Source: Mycobacterium sp. ST-F2 (GTDB taxonomy: Bacteria; Actinomycetota; Actinomycetes; Mycobacteriales; Mycobacteriaceae). From it: DNA of 55,450 nucleotides. Positions 9,427-17,162 of the stretch are shown in pieces. The translations under genes and the position numbers were made by a program. Under the pieces are notes generated by a model. It ran no database searches and was not told the DNA's origin. It saw nothing but the letters and a program-made list of their open reading frames with translations. The stretch is from assembly GCF_001905655.1 (NCBI RefSeq), contig NZ_JMHT01000052.1:1-55450 (forward strand), written 5' to 3'. The stretch's first letter is position 1. Every line of letters begins with the position of its first letter.

Positions 9427-11462
9427 GATCGTCCTCCCGCGGTGATCGGTGATTCCGTCGACTGACCGGCGAGTTCGCCGCGGTGCAGCCGCAGGATGCG
9501 CGGACAGAGCTCGTCGAGTCCGGCGAAGTCGTGCGAGATGACGACGACCGTCAGCCCTGTGGTACGGCGCAGTTCGGCGAGCAGCGCCACGAGACCGCGC
9601 TGGCTGGCGGCATCCAGCCCGGCCAGGGGTTCATCCAGGATCAGCGCCCGCGGACGACGAGACAGCAACCCGGCCAACACCACTCGGCGCATCTGGCCGC
9701 CACTGAGCTGGTCGATGCGCCGGTCCGCGAGCTCCGCGTCCAGCCCGACCATCGCGAGAGCCTCGGTGACCCGGGCGCGGTCGCGCCGCGAGAACCCCGC
9801 AGCCGACGCGATTTCCGCACCCACCCGTGACCGCATCAACTGGAGCCTGGCCGCCTGGAACGAAATGGCGACGGCGCCAACCTGATCGGACACCGGCTTG
9901 CCGTCCAGCAGGCAGGTGCCGGTGGTCGGCACCGTGAGACCGGCCAGAATCCAGGCCAGCGTCGACTTCCCGGAGCCGTTGAGCCCGTGGATCAGGACGC
10001 CCTCGCCCTCGTGGACGGTGAAGCTGATGTCGCGCAATGCCGTTGATTCCCACGGTGTTCCGCTGCCGTACTGGTGCCCGACGCCGCGCACCTCGAGCAC
10101 CGCAGGGCCGTCGGGCTCAACCCCTTCCGACACGATCGGCACCGGCGCGGTCGCGACCATCTCGATGTTGTCACTCGCACCGTCGAGCCGGACCACCCGG
10201 TCGGCAGAGTCGGCTTCGTCGTTGTAGTGCGTGATGTGCACGAGCGACGTCCGGTGGTGCCGGGTCAGGTCGGACAGCACCGACAGCAGCACGTCACGGC
10301 CCTGCTGGTCGACCATGCTGGTGACCTCGTCGGCGATCAGCAGAGCGGGCTCGCGGGCCAGGGCGGCCGCCACCGCCAGGCGCTGCAGCTCGCCGCCGGA
10401 CAACCCGCCGGTGTCCCGGTCGGCCATACCACTCAAACCGACCTCGCCCAGCAGCCGTTCGACGTCGATGGTCGTCCCCGACGGCAGGCCCCACACCACG
10501 TCGTCGGCGACCCGGGTGCCCAGCACCTGACTCTCCGGGTGCTGCATGACGACCGCGGTGCCCCCGGTCTGGCCGAGGCCGACCGCACCGGGGCGATCGA
10601 TACTGCCCGCGGTCGGCGCGCGGCCCGCGAGCGTGAGCATCAGCGTCGTCTTGCCCGACCCGTTGGCGCCGGTGACGGCGACGTGCTCACCGGCGTTGAT
10701 GTCCATGGTCACCGGGCCGAGCGCATCGCGATTGGTACCGGGGTACCGGAACCGCACGTCGCGCAACCGGGCCGGGACGGGGGCCACCGGGCCGGCCGAT
10801 TCGACGGCGTCGAGCTTGTGGACATCGGGGATGCCGAACAGCCGGGTCAGCACCCGCGACAGCGCCCACCAGCCGAGCAACGTGACGAACATGATGTGCA
10901 TGACGACCGAGATCATCACCGGCGCCGGCCAGTAGTGCAGGAACGCGGCGAAACCGGCGCGCAGATCCTCGGCGGCACGTTCCCCACCGGGAACCACCGC
11001 GATGGCGTTCGCCACGCCGTTGATGTTGGCGGTCATCGAGGCGAAGATCAGCTCCCGCAGCCGCCCCACCAACAGCAGAATGCCGATGACGTAGGCGCCG
11101 AACGCCGCCCCTGCCGCCGCCGAAGCCAACAGCACAGTCGCGATGCCGCGGCCGGTGCGTTTGACGATGCCTGTCAGTCCGCCGATGTAGGCGCAGAACA
11201 CCACGGTCATCAGACCGCCCATGCCGGCGATGAGGAAGGCGATGGTGCCACCGGCGACGGTCGCGGCGAGCAGGACCCGAAGTCGGTAGCGGTACGCAAG
11301 CAGTCCCATCGGGACCGTACCCAGCATTCCCAGGCCCGCGGCGAACGGAATGACGACAGCGATGATGGCGGTGGCCGCACTCAGCGCCGCCATCACGGCG
11401 GCCTGGGCGTACTCGCCCGGATTGAGGGGGCCGGCTTTGTCACGTGGGCCGGCAACAGTCAT
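9423..11462 (-). CDS. Single-chain ECF-type transporter: membrane domain fused to two ABC ATPases
   Basis: A 679-residue fusion. Residues 18-205 are membrane segments (an S-component-like or DUF2232-like domain). Residues 230-420 are ABC domain 1, with Walker A GANGSGKT (265-272) and LSGGE (354-358). Residues 455-665 are ABC domain 2, with GLNGSGKS (493-500), LSGGQ (586-590) and ALILDEP. Both ATPases look intact. The start is the ATG at 11462; the frame is open much further upstream but crosses the divergent MarR gene and lppP, so that extension is rejected. It lies in an operon with ecfT and matches Rv2326c. The ligand is unknown; regulation is probably by the adjacent MarR gene. Confidence 0.87.
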   Translation of the reverse strand: MTVAGPRDKAGPLNPGEYAQAAVMAALSAATAIIAVVIPFAAGLGMLGTVPMGLLAYRYRLRVLLAATVAGGTIAFLIAGMGGLMTVVFCAYIGGLTGIVKRTGRGIATVLLASAAAGAAFGAYVIGILLLVGRLRELIFASMTANINGVANAIAVVPGGERAAEDLRAGFAAFLHYWPAPVMISVVMHIMFVTLLGWWALSRVLTRLFGIPDVHKLDAVESAGPVAPVPARLRDVRFRYPGTNRDALGPVTMDINAGEHVAVTGANGSGKTTLMLTLAGRAPTAGSIDRPGAVGLGQTGGTAVVMQHPESQVLGTRVADDVVWGLPSGTTIDVERLLGEVGLSGMADRDTGGLSGGELQRLAVAAALAREPALLIADEVTSMVDQQGRDVLLSVLSDLTRHHRTSLVHITHYNDEADSADRVVRLDGASDNIEMVATAPVPIVSEGVEPDGPAVLEVRGVGHQYGSGTPWESTALRDISFTVHEGEGVLIHGLNGSGKSTLAWILAGLTVPTTGTCLLDGKPVSDQVGAVAISFQAARLQLMRSRVGAEIASAAGFSRRDRARVTEALAMVGLDAELADRRIDQLSGGQMRRVVLAGLLSRRPRALILDEPLAGLDAASQRGLVALLAELRRTTGLTVVVISHDFAGLDELCPRILRLHRGELAGQSTESPITAGGRS

Positions 11463-11495
11463 TTCACAATTCTGCCAGCTGCGTAGACGAGTAAA

Positions 11496-11556
11496 CTCGA
11501 CGGTGTTGTGACCGTCGACACTCTCGACGGTGGTTCGACTACATAGAGAATCTATG
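11496..11556. promoter_or_regulatory. Repeat-rich operator region between the ECF operon and marR
   Basis: This 61-base stretch lies in the 99-base divergent intergenic region. CTCGACGGTG occurs at 11496-11505 and 11523-11532, with an inverted copy ACCGTCG at 11511-11517, so CGACGGT/ACCGTCG forms a palindrome with a 6-base spacer. A perfect palindrome CATAGA-GAA-TCTATG follows at 11542-11556, ending 5 bases before the marR ATG. MarR dimers bind such palindromes, so autoregulation and control of the ECF operon are likely but inferred. Confidence 0.5.
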
Positions 11557-11561
11557 GAACT

Positions 11562-12005
11562 ATGTTGAACATGGCAATTGCACCGGCGACCGAAACGACT
11601 CTCGCCTCGGATCTCCTCGCCGTCGTTGCACGAATCAACCGCTTGGCCAATCAGCGCGTGCGGCTCCCCCTGCCGTTCGCGCAGGCCCGGCTGCTCTCCA
11701 CCATCGAAGCCGAGGGTCGCGCCCGGATCTCCGATCTCGCGGCGCTGGACCACTGCTCTCAGCCGACGATGACGACCCAGGTCCGCCGCCTCGAGGACGC
11801 CGGCCTGGTGTCCCGCACCGTCGACCCCGACGACGCCCGCGCCGTCCTCATCAGCATCACGCCCCACGGCGTCGCCACGCTGGAACAGGTCCGTGCCGAC
11901 CGCGGCAACGCCATCGACCCGTTCCTCGAGGAGCTCGACAGCTCCGATCGGGACACGCTGGCGGCCGCCGTGCATATCATGCGCGGCCTGCTCGCCACGC
12001 ACTGA
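11562..12005 (+). CDS. MarR-family transcriptional regulator
   Basis: A 147-residue winged-helix protein. The recognition-helix region reads ISDLAALDHCSQPTMTTQVRRL, followed by a wing with SRTVDPDDARAVLISIT, the classic MarR DxRxxxxxxT pattern. Flanking helices form the dimer interface. Its position matches Rv2327. It is divergent from the ECF transporter operon, the usual layout for a regulator of that transporter. ATG at 11562 is used; a second ATG lies at 11571. No ribosome-binding site is evident, and the palindrome ending at 11556 suggests self-repression. The ligand is unknown. Confidence 0.88.
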   Translation: MLNMAIAPATETTLASDLLAVVARINRLANQRVRLPLPFAQARLLSTIEAEGRARISDLAALDHCSQPTMTTQVRRLEDAGLVSRTVDPDDARAVLISITPHGVATLEQVRADRGNAIDPFLEELDSSDRDTLAAAVHIMRGLLATH

Positions 12006-12010
12006 CGCTC

Positions 12011-12514
12011 CTACTTCGGACCGGGGATCGGGTCCAGGGCCTTGAGCGCGCCGGCCTCGATGGTGAAACGCACGCTGCCGATGCCCGTCGGCATCCCCGG
12101 CTGGTCCTTGGCCTGCTGCCACTGGTACTGAACTGTGGCAGTGTTCGGCGAACTCGCGGTGACGGTGATGTACGGCCGCGGGCTGGGCGTCGGGGTACCG
12201 AGCATCGTGCCCTTGTTGAAGAACACCACCTGCTGTGGGCTGTCCGGTGTCGAATTGTTCTGGCCCACCTGCACCCAATACAACGAGCAGTCCGACGTAT
12301 GACCGCTGCCCGTTTGCACCCACTTGCCCACTGCCGGCTGCGGCAGCGAGAAGATCGAGGCTCTCACGATGTTTTCCGGCGGCGCGTCTGCCGGCGTGCA
12401 CTTGTCGGCTTCCGGCGTGGGTTCCCCGCCTTTCGGGCTCCAACCGCACCCGGCGGCAAGCAGGGCCGATGCCGAAAGCAGGACGAAAGCTGATGTGTAG
12501 CCGGAAGACCGCAT
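12011..12514 (-). CDS. lppP: Lipoprotein of the LppP/LprE family
   Basis: A 167-residue lipoprotein. The signal peptide MRSSGYTSAFVLLSASALLA is followed by AGC, a lipobox with cysteine near residue 23. The mature part holds CTPADAPPENIVRASIFSLP and SDCSLYWVQVGQNNSTP, with a cysteine pair that probably forms a disulphide, and a central Pro-rich segment. It resembles mycobacterial LppP (Rv2330c). It is attached to the outer face of the membrane and its function is unknown. It converges with marR, leaving a 5-base gap. Confidence 0.75.
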   Translation of the reverse strand: MRSSGYTSAFVLLSASALLAAGCGWSPKGGEPTPEADKCTPADAPPENIVRASIFSLPQPAVGKWVQTGSGHTSDCSLYWVQVGQNNSTPDSPQQVVFFNKGTMLGTPTPSPRPYITVTASSPNTATVQYQWQQAKDQPGMPTGIGSVRFTIEAGALKALDPIPGPK

Positions 12515-12632
12515 CGGGCCAGCCTACGGGTAAGCGCACCAAGCCTTTTGACACCGACCTGGTTTGCGCGAAGCGCCGGCCGTACCGGTAGCTGAGCGTT
12601 TCGCCGGATGTCCGCGCGGGTATTCGGTTGCC

Positions 12633-13025
12633 ATGTCGATCACGGTCGGCGGTGGTCCGCCGGAGTACGACGATGGTTTGCCCGGCGGAGTGTCCGGGTT
12701 GTACGGCAGCGGATCATGGCCGGCCTCGGGCACCAAAGCGCAACGCCGCGTGCTGGCCCTCGCAGTGGGCGTCCTCGTCGGACTGCAGAGGCGACGGTGG
12801 CAGGACGCCGCGGTGGAACTGATCGGGGTCGCCCACGACCACGAGATGTCGCCGTACGTACTGGCCGAAGCGTTGGTCGAACTATCAGGCGGTCAGTCAT
12901 TGCGGCTGACGGGAGGATCGCGTCCCGACACGGTACGCATCGCACGGAAGCAGTGGGGCCACCTACTGGATCCCGTTGAGGCCGGCGCCGACGACCCCGA
13001 CCCCGATCACGTTCTGGTCTGGTGA
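12633..13025 (+). CDS. Small ANTAR-like domain protein
   Basis: A 130-residue protein if started at the ATG at 12633; an earlier in-frame start at 12564 is less likely because it falls in the divergent promoter region. Residues 35-85 (LALAVGVLVGLQRRRWQDAA, then ahead to LAEALVEL) look like an ANTAR three-helix module, which binds RNA hairpins in antitermination regulators. There is no receiver or GAF domain, so it may be a stand-alone RNA-binding or decayed regulator. It overlaps the downstream acetyltransferase gene by 4 bases (GTGA). The domain call is by eye and moderate. Confidence 0.55.
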   Translation: MSITVGGGPPEYDDGLPGGVSGLYGSGSWPASGTKAQRRVLALAVGVLVGLQRRRWQDAAVELIGVAHDHEMSPYVLAEALVELSGGQSLRLTGGSRPDTVRIARKQWGHLLDPVEAGADDPDPDHVLVW

Positions 13026-13516
13026 GGTCTCATTACTCTGGGGCCGTGACTGCAACGCCTGGTTTTGTGCTCCGTCCATCCCACGGCCCCGCGGAATGGC
13101 CTGAGCTGGTGCGCATCTGGCGCAGTGCGGTCGAAGCGACGCACGACTTCCTGACTGCCGACGACATCGACTTCTACGAACGCCGCCTTGCCGAGGAGTA
13201 CCTGAAGCTCGTCGACCTGACAGTGGCGGAGTTCGATGGCGCGCCGGTCGGGTTCGCGGGCGTCGCCGGCGGGAACCTCGAAATGTTGTTCATCGACCAC
13301 CAGCACCGTGGTCGCGGTGCGGGGTCGGCCTTGCTGGTCGACGCGATGGCCACGAATCCGGGGCTCCTGGTCGACGTGAACGAACAGAACCCGCAGGCCG
13401 TCGGCTTCTACCACCGCCACGGGTTCATCACCTTGAGCCGTTCAGAGACCGACGGCGACGGGCGGCCGTTTCCGATCCTGCACCTGGGGCCCGCGGTGGA
13501 GATCGGCAATCACTGA
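13022..13516 (+). CDS. GNAT-family N-acetyltransferase
   Basis: A GNAT acetyltransferase of up to 164 residues. The N-terminus after the second GTG reads TATPGFVLRPSHGPAEWPEL. The acetyl-CoA loop is DHQHRGRGAGSALL (the Q/R-x-x-G-x-G/A motif), and NEQNPQAVGFYHRHGF is the C-terminal YxxxGF motif. It transfers an acetyl group from acetyl-CoA to a small molecule or protein; the acceptor is unknown. The GTG at 13022 overlaps the ANTAR-like stop (GTGA) and suggests coupling; the GTG at 13046 gives a more typical N-terminus. It converges with the PRC-barrel gene. Confidence 0.85.
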   Translation: MRSHYSGAVTATPGFVLRPSHGPAEWPELVRIWRSAVEATHDFLTADDIDFYERRLAEEYLKLVDLTVAEFDGAPVGFAGVAGGNLEMLFIDHQHRGRGAGSALLVDAMATNPGLLVDVNEQNPQAVGFYHRHGFITLSRSETDGDGRPFPILHLGPAVEIGNH

Positions 13517-13965
13517 TCTGGAAGCTCCGGCTCAGTCGTACGTGCGGACGTGTTCGCCGCGGTGCCGCCGATGCCGGCCGCCGCGGCCGCGGCTTCCAAG
13601 AAATGTCTCCCCGCCGTCGACGACTGCTGTTGCGCCGCTCGGAGTCCGGTCGCGTGCCCCGCGGGCATCCCGTAGTGCCGGAGCAGCTTGGCCACCGCCA
13701 GCGCTGTGACGCGGTCGCAGCCGTCGACCCGCGGGGCGTTCCTGACGATGTTCTTCGCGACAGCAACCCGAACCGAACCGTCACTGCCTCGCGCCCCGAC
13801 CAACGGTACGAACGACTCAGAACCACCGAACAACCCGATGCGGACTGACGCCCATTTCGGATGTCCGGTACGAGGGTCGACGTACACGCGATGAACTTTG
13901 CCGATCTTGCCGCCTGCGAGGTCGTAAACGGTCGCGCCGACAAACCGACTAACGGCATCCGACAT
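13510..13965 (-). CDS. PRC-barrel domain protein
   Basis: A 151-residue protein. Residues 1-75 (FVGATVYDLAGGKIGKVHRV, then WASVRIGLFGGSESFVPLVG) fit the PRC-barrel beta fold also found in RimM and photosynthetic reaction-centre H subunit. The C-terminal half is Ala-rich and looks low-complexity. PRC-barrel proteins in actinobacteria are usually small cytoplasmic proteins induced by stress, and no enzymatic role is known. It overlaps the convergent GNAT gene by 7 bases. Confidence 0.75.
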   Translation of the reverse strand: MSDAVSRFVGATVYDLAGGKIGKVHRVYVDPRTGHPKWASVRIGLFGGSESFVPLVGARGSDGSVRVAVAKNIVRNAPRVDGCDRVTALAVAKLLRHYGMPAGHATGLRAAQQQSSTAGRHFLEAAAAAAGIGGTAANTSARTTEPELPDQ

Positions 13966-14005
13966 CGTTCCCCCTGTTCCTCTATCGCGCCATGCAGGGC
14001 GGGAT

Positions 14006-14227
14006 TCAGCCGTGGTGCGCGTGGTGGTGCTCGCCCAGCAAGATGCCCGACAGCAACCACACGGCGCCGAAGGTCGCGGCGGCCAGGGACACGAGCATTG
14101 CCACGGCGCCGAATGTCAGATACCCGGCGACCATCGCGACGGCACCGACAACCAGGGCGACGAAGCTGACGGCGATGGTCACCAGACCCGGCACCATGGC
14201 GCCGACCGGGGTAGGTGATTCATTCAT
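14006..14227 (-). CDS. Small membrane protein, two predicted helices
   Basis: A 73-residue hydrophobic protein with two predicted membrane helices (about residues 14-36 and 40-62) and a His-rich tail LGEHHHAHHG. The tail could bind metal, but no family was recognised. It lies just upstream of the PRC-barrel gene on the same strand, about 40 bases away, so the two may be co-transcribed. The frame is supported by its composition and its compact fit between neighbours; function unknown. Confidence 0.6.
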   Translation of the reverse strand: MNESPTPVGAMVPGLVTIAVSFVALVVGAVAMVAGYLTFGAVAMLVSLAAATFGAVWLLSGILLGEHHHAHHG

Positions 14228-14313
14228 GTCGTGGGGGTACCCGCATGCGCGGCGCCCAAAACTGCTCCGACGGGCACGCTCGACGCAGGAGCGGGAGCGG
14301 GAGCCCAGAACGC

Positions 14314-14341
14314 AAAATGACCAGCACTCTCGTGCTGGTCA
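14314..14341 (-). terminator. Intrinsic terminator downstream of tRNA-Asn
   Basis: A perfect 10-base-pair stem (TGACCAGCAC / GTGCTGGTCA, loop TCTC) lies at 14318-14341. On the minus strand it is followed by TTTT (14314-14317). It sits 7 bases beyond the 3' end of tRNA-Asn and should end its transcript. Confidence 0.8.
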
Positions 14342-14347
14342 CCGTTG

Positions 14348-14420
14348 CTCCCCCGATTGGACTCGAACCAATAACCGCCCGATTAACAGTCGGGAGCTCT
14401 GCCAATTGAGCTACAGGGGA
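14348..14420 (-). tRNA. tRNA-Asn (GTT)
   Basis: Read on the minus strand, it starts TCCCCTGTAGCTCAATTGGC and folds as a cloverleaf. The acceptor TCCCCTG pairs with CGGGGGA. The anticodon stem CCCGA/TCGGG encloses loop CTGTTAA, giving anticodon GTT. The T arm is ATTGG-TTCGAGT-CCAAT. The discriminator base is G and CCA is not encoded. The position matches asnT of M. tuberculosis between the lppQ region and Rv2342. A terminator follows, and a degenerate inverted copy lies at 14828-14881. Confidence 0.97.
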
Positions 14421-14578
14421 TTGTGCTCAGGCCCCGGGCGCGTGTCCCTGAACCGAGGCATGACTCTAGCGCATGACCGCGCGGATCTTTGAATCGGCTG
14501 GTAGCTGCCGGTCGGGCCAGACGCATCGGCGATCGTGAGGCAGGATAGAGCCAAGCACCGTCATCAGGGAGGGGTCCA

Positions 14579-14821
14579 GTGATCCGAGCCGTCGCCGTCA
14601 TGGCCGTGGGCTATGTGCTGGGAGCCAAGGCCGGCCGTCGCCGCTACGAGCAGATCGCCGGCACATACCGCGCCATCACCGAGAGCCCGAAGACCAAGGC
14701 CGTGCTGGATGCCGGCCGGCGCAAGCTCGCCGACAAGGTGTCGCCGGACCCGAATATGGTGCGGTTGACGGCCATCGACTCACAGACCTCGGTACTGCAT
14801 CCGGAGTCGATTCACGACTGA
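14579..14821 (+). CDS. Conserved small protein, Rv2342-like
   Basis: An 80-residue protein starting at a GTG with a strong ribosome-binding site (AGGGAGGGG at 14566-14574). The N-terminus IRAVAVMAVGYVLGAKAGRR is a short hydrophobic helix with a GYVLGAKAGR turn, as in YtxH-like small membrane-associated proteins. It continues with RYEQIAGTYRAITESPKTKA, probably helical. The position between tRNA-Asn and dnaG matches Rv2342. Function unknown. Confidence 0.75.
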   Translation: MIRAVAVMAVGYVLGAKAGRRRYEQIAGTYRAITESPKTKAVLDAGRRKLADKVSPDPNMVRLTAIDSQTSVLHPESIHD

Positions 14822-14827
14822 CGTGCA

Positions 14828-14881
14828 CCTATAGGCGCGCGGAAAGAACCCGACTGTTGATCGGGTGGTTATCGGTTCGAG
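14828..14881 (+). pseudogene. Degenerate tRNA-Asn copy (inverted relative to the intact gene)
   Basis: Bases 14849-14881 match the tRNA-Asn anticodon arm, variable loop and T-arm start (minus-strand 14394-14362) at 30 of 33 positions by my count, with the GTT anticodon kept. Upstream, CCTATAG resembles the CCTGTAG of the acceptor/D-arm start, but the D arm is lost. After TTCGAGA the T stem and acceptor are gone. It cannot fold into a working tRNA. It lies on the opposite strand about 430 bases from the intact gene and ends 5 bases from the stop of the next gene. Confidence 0.65.
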
Positions 14882-14886
14882 AAGCC

Positions 14887-15168
14887 TCAGCCGAGCGGCT
14901 GGTTCCAGCTCTGGCCGGGCAACAACGGGCCGGAGCTGACGCCGGCGCTGGGGCCCCACACGCCGAACGGCGTGCCCACGTTCACGGGCTGGCCGTTGGA
15001 CCGGCCCATGCAGTAGCCGTCTTCCTTGTTGCCGAACCAGGCGAGGCAGGCGCCGTCAGCCGTGGTCTGCGAGGACGGGGCGCTGCTCAACGCGACGATG
15101 ACAGGAGCAGCCACTGCGGTGGCCACGAGCGCTGCTGCGGCGAAGAGCCGGGTTGCTCGAATGGTCAT
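14887..15168 (-). CDS. Small secreted cysteine-containing protein
   Basis: A 93-residue precursor. The signal peptide (residues 1 to about 33) is MTIRATRLFAAAALVATAVA followed by a second hydrophobic stretch. The short mature region contains ACLAWFGNKEDGYCMGRSNG, where two cysteines could form a disulphide. The Gly/Pro-rich tail ends LLPGQSWNQPLG. Similar small exported proteins are common in mycobacteria and have no known function. It is a single gene upstream of dnaG on the minus strand. Confidence 0.72.
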   Translation of the reverse strand: MTIRATRLFAAAALVATAVAAPVIVALSSAPSSQTTADGACLAWFGNKEDGYCMGRSNGQPVNVGTPFGVWGPSAGVSSGPLLPGQSWNQPLG

Positions 15169-15247
15169 GGTGAGACTCTCCCCTACGGTCGGTTCTGCCT
15201 CACCATATCGCGCACGGTCGTTCCGCGCGTTACAGCTGACAAAAGGC

Positions 15248-17137
15248 TCAGCTCACGTCGTCGCCGCTGGCCTGCTGCAGCAGGCTGCGCCGGTACTGCT
15301 CCATGGCAACGAGATCACCGAACAGCGCGTGGTACGCATCGCTTTCCTCGACCGGCGACATGCGCTGCAGTTTCGACTTCAGTTCGGCGATCTCCCGGCC
15401 CACCCAGACTTCCTGCAGCCGCGCGAGCACGCTCGCGATGTACCGCGGCAGCTTGTCCTCTTCAACCTGGAATGCCTCGACCGATAGCTCGTTGACCAGG
15501 CTCGCCGCCGTCGGTCCGGCCTCCCGGACCGCCTCGATCCATTCCGCGCCGCCCAGTCCGGCCGCCGTACCGCCGGCAGTGGTGATCGCCTGCCGGACCG
15601 CGGCATATCCGGGGTGTGTGAAGCTGTCGACCGGCAGCCCGTCGAACACCGGGCCGGCCATCGCGGGGTACTGCAGCGCCGACTTGAGCGCTTCCCGTTG
15701 CGGCCACAGCGTCGGATCCTTCGGGTTCGGCCGTCCCACTGTCGCGGCCGGGGCCGACGGCGCCGCCGGGCGCCGGACGTCGCGCTTCGACGTCGACGGA
15801 CCCGACTTGGCCGTCTCGCGAACCCGCGCGATCACCTGCGCCACATCGTCCCAACCGACCCAGCCGGCGAGCTGACGGGCGTACTCGTCACGCAAGGTGG
15901 GGTCTTTGATCCGGGCCGCCAGCGGCACACACCGCCGCAGCGCCGCAACCCGGCCCTCGGCGCTGTCCAGGTCATGCTCTTCAAGCGCGGTGCGAATCAC
16001 GAACTCGAACAACGGGGTTCGGCGTGCCACCAGGTCCCGCAGCGCGCCGTCGCCGGCCTTGAGGCGCAGATCGCACGGATCCATGCCGTCGGAAGCCACC
16101 GCAACGAACGACTGACCGGTCAGATTCTGTTCGCCCTCAAAGGCTTTCACCGCGGCGGCGCGTCCGGCGGCATCGCCGTCGAACACGTAGATCAGCTCGC
16201 CGCGAAAGAAGTTGTCGTCCATCATCAGTCGGCGCAGCATCGACAGGTGCTCGTCACCGAACGCGGTGCCGCACGACGCGACCGCGGTGGTCACACCAGC
16301 GAGGTGCATGGCCATGACGTCGGTGTAGCCCTCGACGACGACGGCCTGGTGGCCCTTGGCGATGTCGCGCTTGGCCAGATCGAGGCCGAACAGCACGTGG
16401 GATTTCTTGTACAGCACCGTTTCCGGCGTGTTGACGTACTTGGCTTCCATCTGATCGTCGTCGAACAGGCGGCGGGCACCGAACCCGATCACCTCACCCG
16501 TCGCCCCCCGGATGGGCCAGAGCAGCCGGCGGTGGAACCGGTCCATCGGACCGCGGCGGCCCTCCCGGGACAACCCGGCGGCCTCGAGCTCCTTGAAGGT
16601 GAATCCCTTGCGCAGCAAGTGTTTTGTCAGGGTGTCCCAGCCTGACGGCGCGAATCCGCAGCCGAAGCGCTTGGCCGCGTCGGCGTCGAAATTCCGGTCC
16701 ATCAGGTACTGCCGGGCGGCGGCGGCCTCGGCCGACTGCAACGCCTCGGCGTAGAACTCCTGCGCGGCGGCGTTGGCGGCGAGCAGGCGGCTGCGGCTGC
16801 CCTTGTCCCGCTGCACGTTGGTGGTGGACGACCCCTCGTAGTTGATGGTGTAGTTCAGCCGGTCGGCGAGCAGTTCGACGGCCTCGACGAAGGTGACGTG
16901 CTCGATCTTCTGCACGAACGCGTAGACGTCGCCGCCCTCGGCGCAGCCGAAGCAGTGGAACAGCCCGTGGTTGGGCCGCACATGGAACGACGGCGACTTC
17001 TCGTCGTGGAACGGGCACAGGCCTTTCAGCGAGTCGGCCCCTGCGCGGCGCAGCTGCACGTGCTCACCGACGATGTCCTCGATGCGGGTGCGTTCACGAA
17101 TGGCCGCGATATCTCGATCAGGAATCCGGCCGGCCAC
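15248..17137 (-). CDS. dnaG: DNA primase DnaG
   Basis: A 629-residue primase that makes RNA primers for replication. The N-terminal CHC2 zinc ribbon has CPFHDEKSPSF and FHCFGCAEGG (Cys/His/Cys/Cys). The TOPRIM core has VVVEGYTDVMAMH and YVFDGDAAG, the metal-binding acidic residues. The C-terminal DnaB-interacting region ends at SLLQQASGDDVS. The length agrees with mycobacterial DnaG (about 640). The start is a GTG at 17137. The following dgt gene lies 25 bases upstream in the same direction, so they probably form one transcript, as in Rv2344c-Rv2343c. Confidence 0.96.
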   Translation of the reverse strand: MAGRIPDRDIAAIRERTRIEDIVGEHVQLRRAGADSLKGLCPFHDEKSPSFHVRPNHGLFHCFGCAEGGDVYAFVQKIEHVTFVEAVELLADRLNYTINYEGSSTTNVQRDKGSRSRLLAANAAAQEFYAEALQSAEAAAARQYLMDRNFDADAAKRFGCGFAPSGWDTLTKHLLRKGFTFKELEAAGLSREGRRGPMDRFHRRLLWPIRGATGEVIGFGARRLFDDDQMEAKYVNTPETVLYKKSHVLFGLDLAKRDIAKGHQAVVVEGYTDVMAMHLAGVTTAVASCGTAFGDEHLSMLRRLMMDDNFFRGELIYVFDGDAAGRAAAVKAFEGEQNLTGQSFVAVASDGMDPCDLRLKAGDGALRDLVARRTPLFEFVIRTALEEHDLDSAEGRVAALRRCVPLAARIKDPTLRDEYARQLAGWVGWDDVAQVIARVRETAKSGPSTSKRDVRRPAAPSAPAATVGRPNPKDPTLWPQREALKSALQYPAMAGPVFDGLPVDSFTHPGYAAVRQAITTAGGTAAGLGGAEWIEAVREAGPTAASLVNELSVEAFQVEEDKLPRYIASVLARLQEVWVGREIAELKSKLQRMSPVEESDAYHALFGDLVAMEQYRRSLLQQASGDDVS

Positions 17138-17162
17138 GCGCCCAGTGTAGGCGGCGCGGGAT

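Noticed and set aside
10074..11486. 470-residue plus-strand ORF opposite the ECF fusion gene
   Set aside because: No domain motifs; the opposite strand carries two complete ABC ATPase signatures.
11463..12554. Upstream in-frame extension of the ECF fusion gene
   Set aside because: It would cover the divergent marR and lppP genes and contains no transporter sequence.
14348..14881. Complete integrated element between tRNA-Asn and its degenerate copy
   Set aside because: Only about 430 bases lie between them, holding a conserved Rv2342-like gene and no integrase, and the copies are in inverted orientation.
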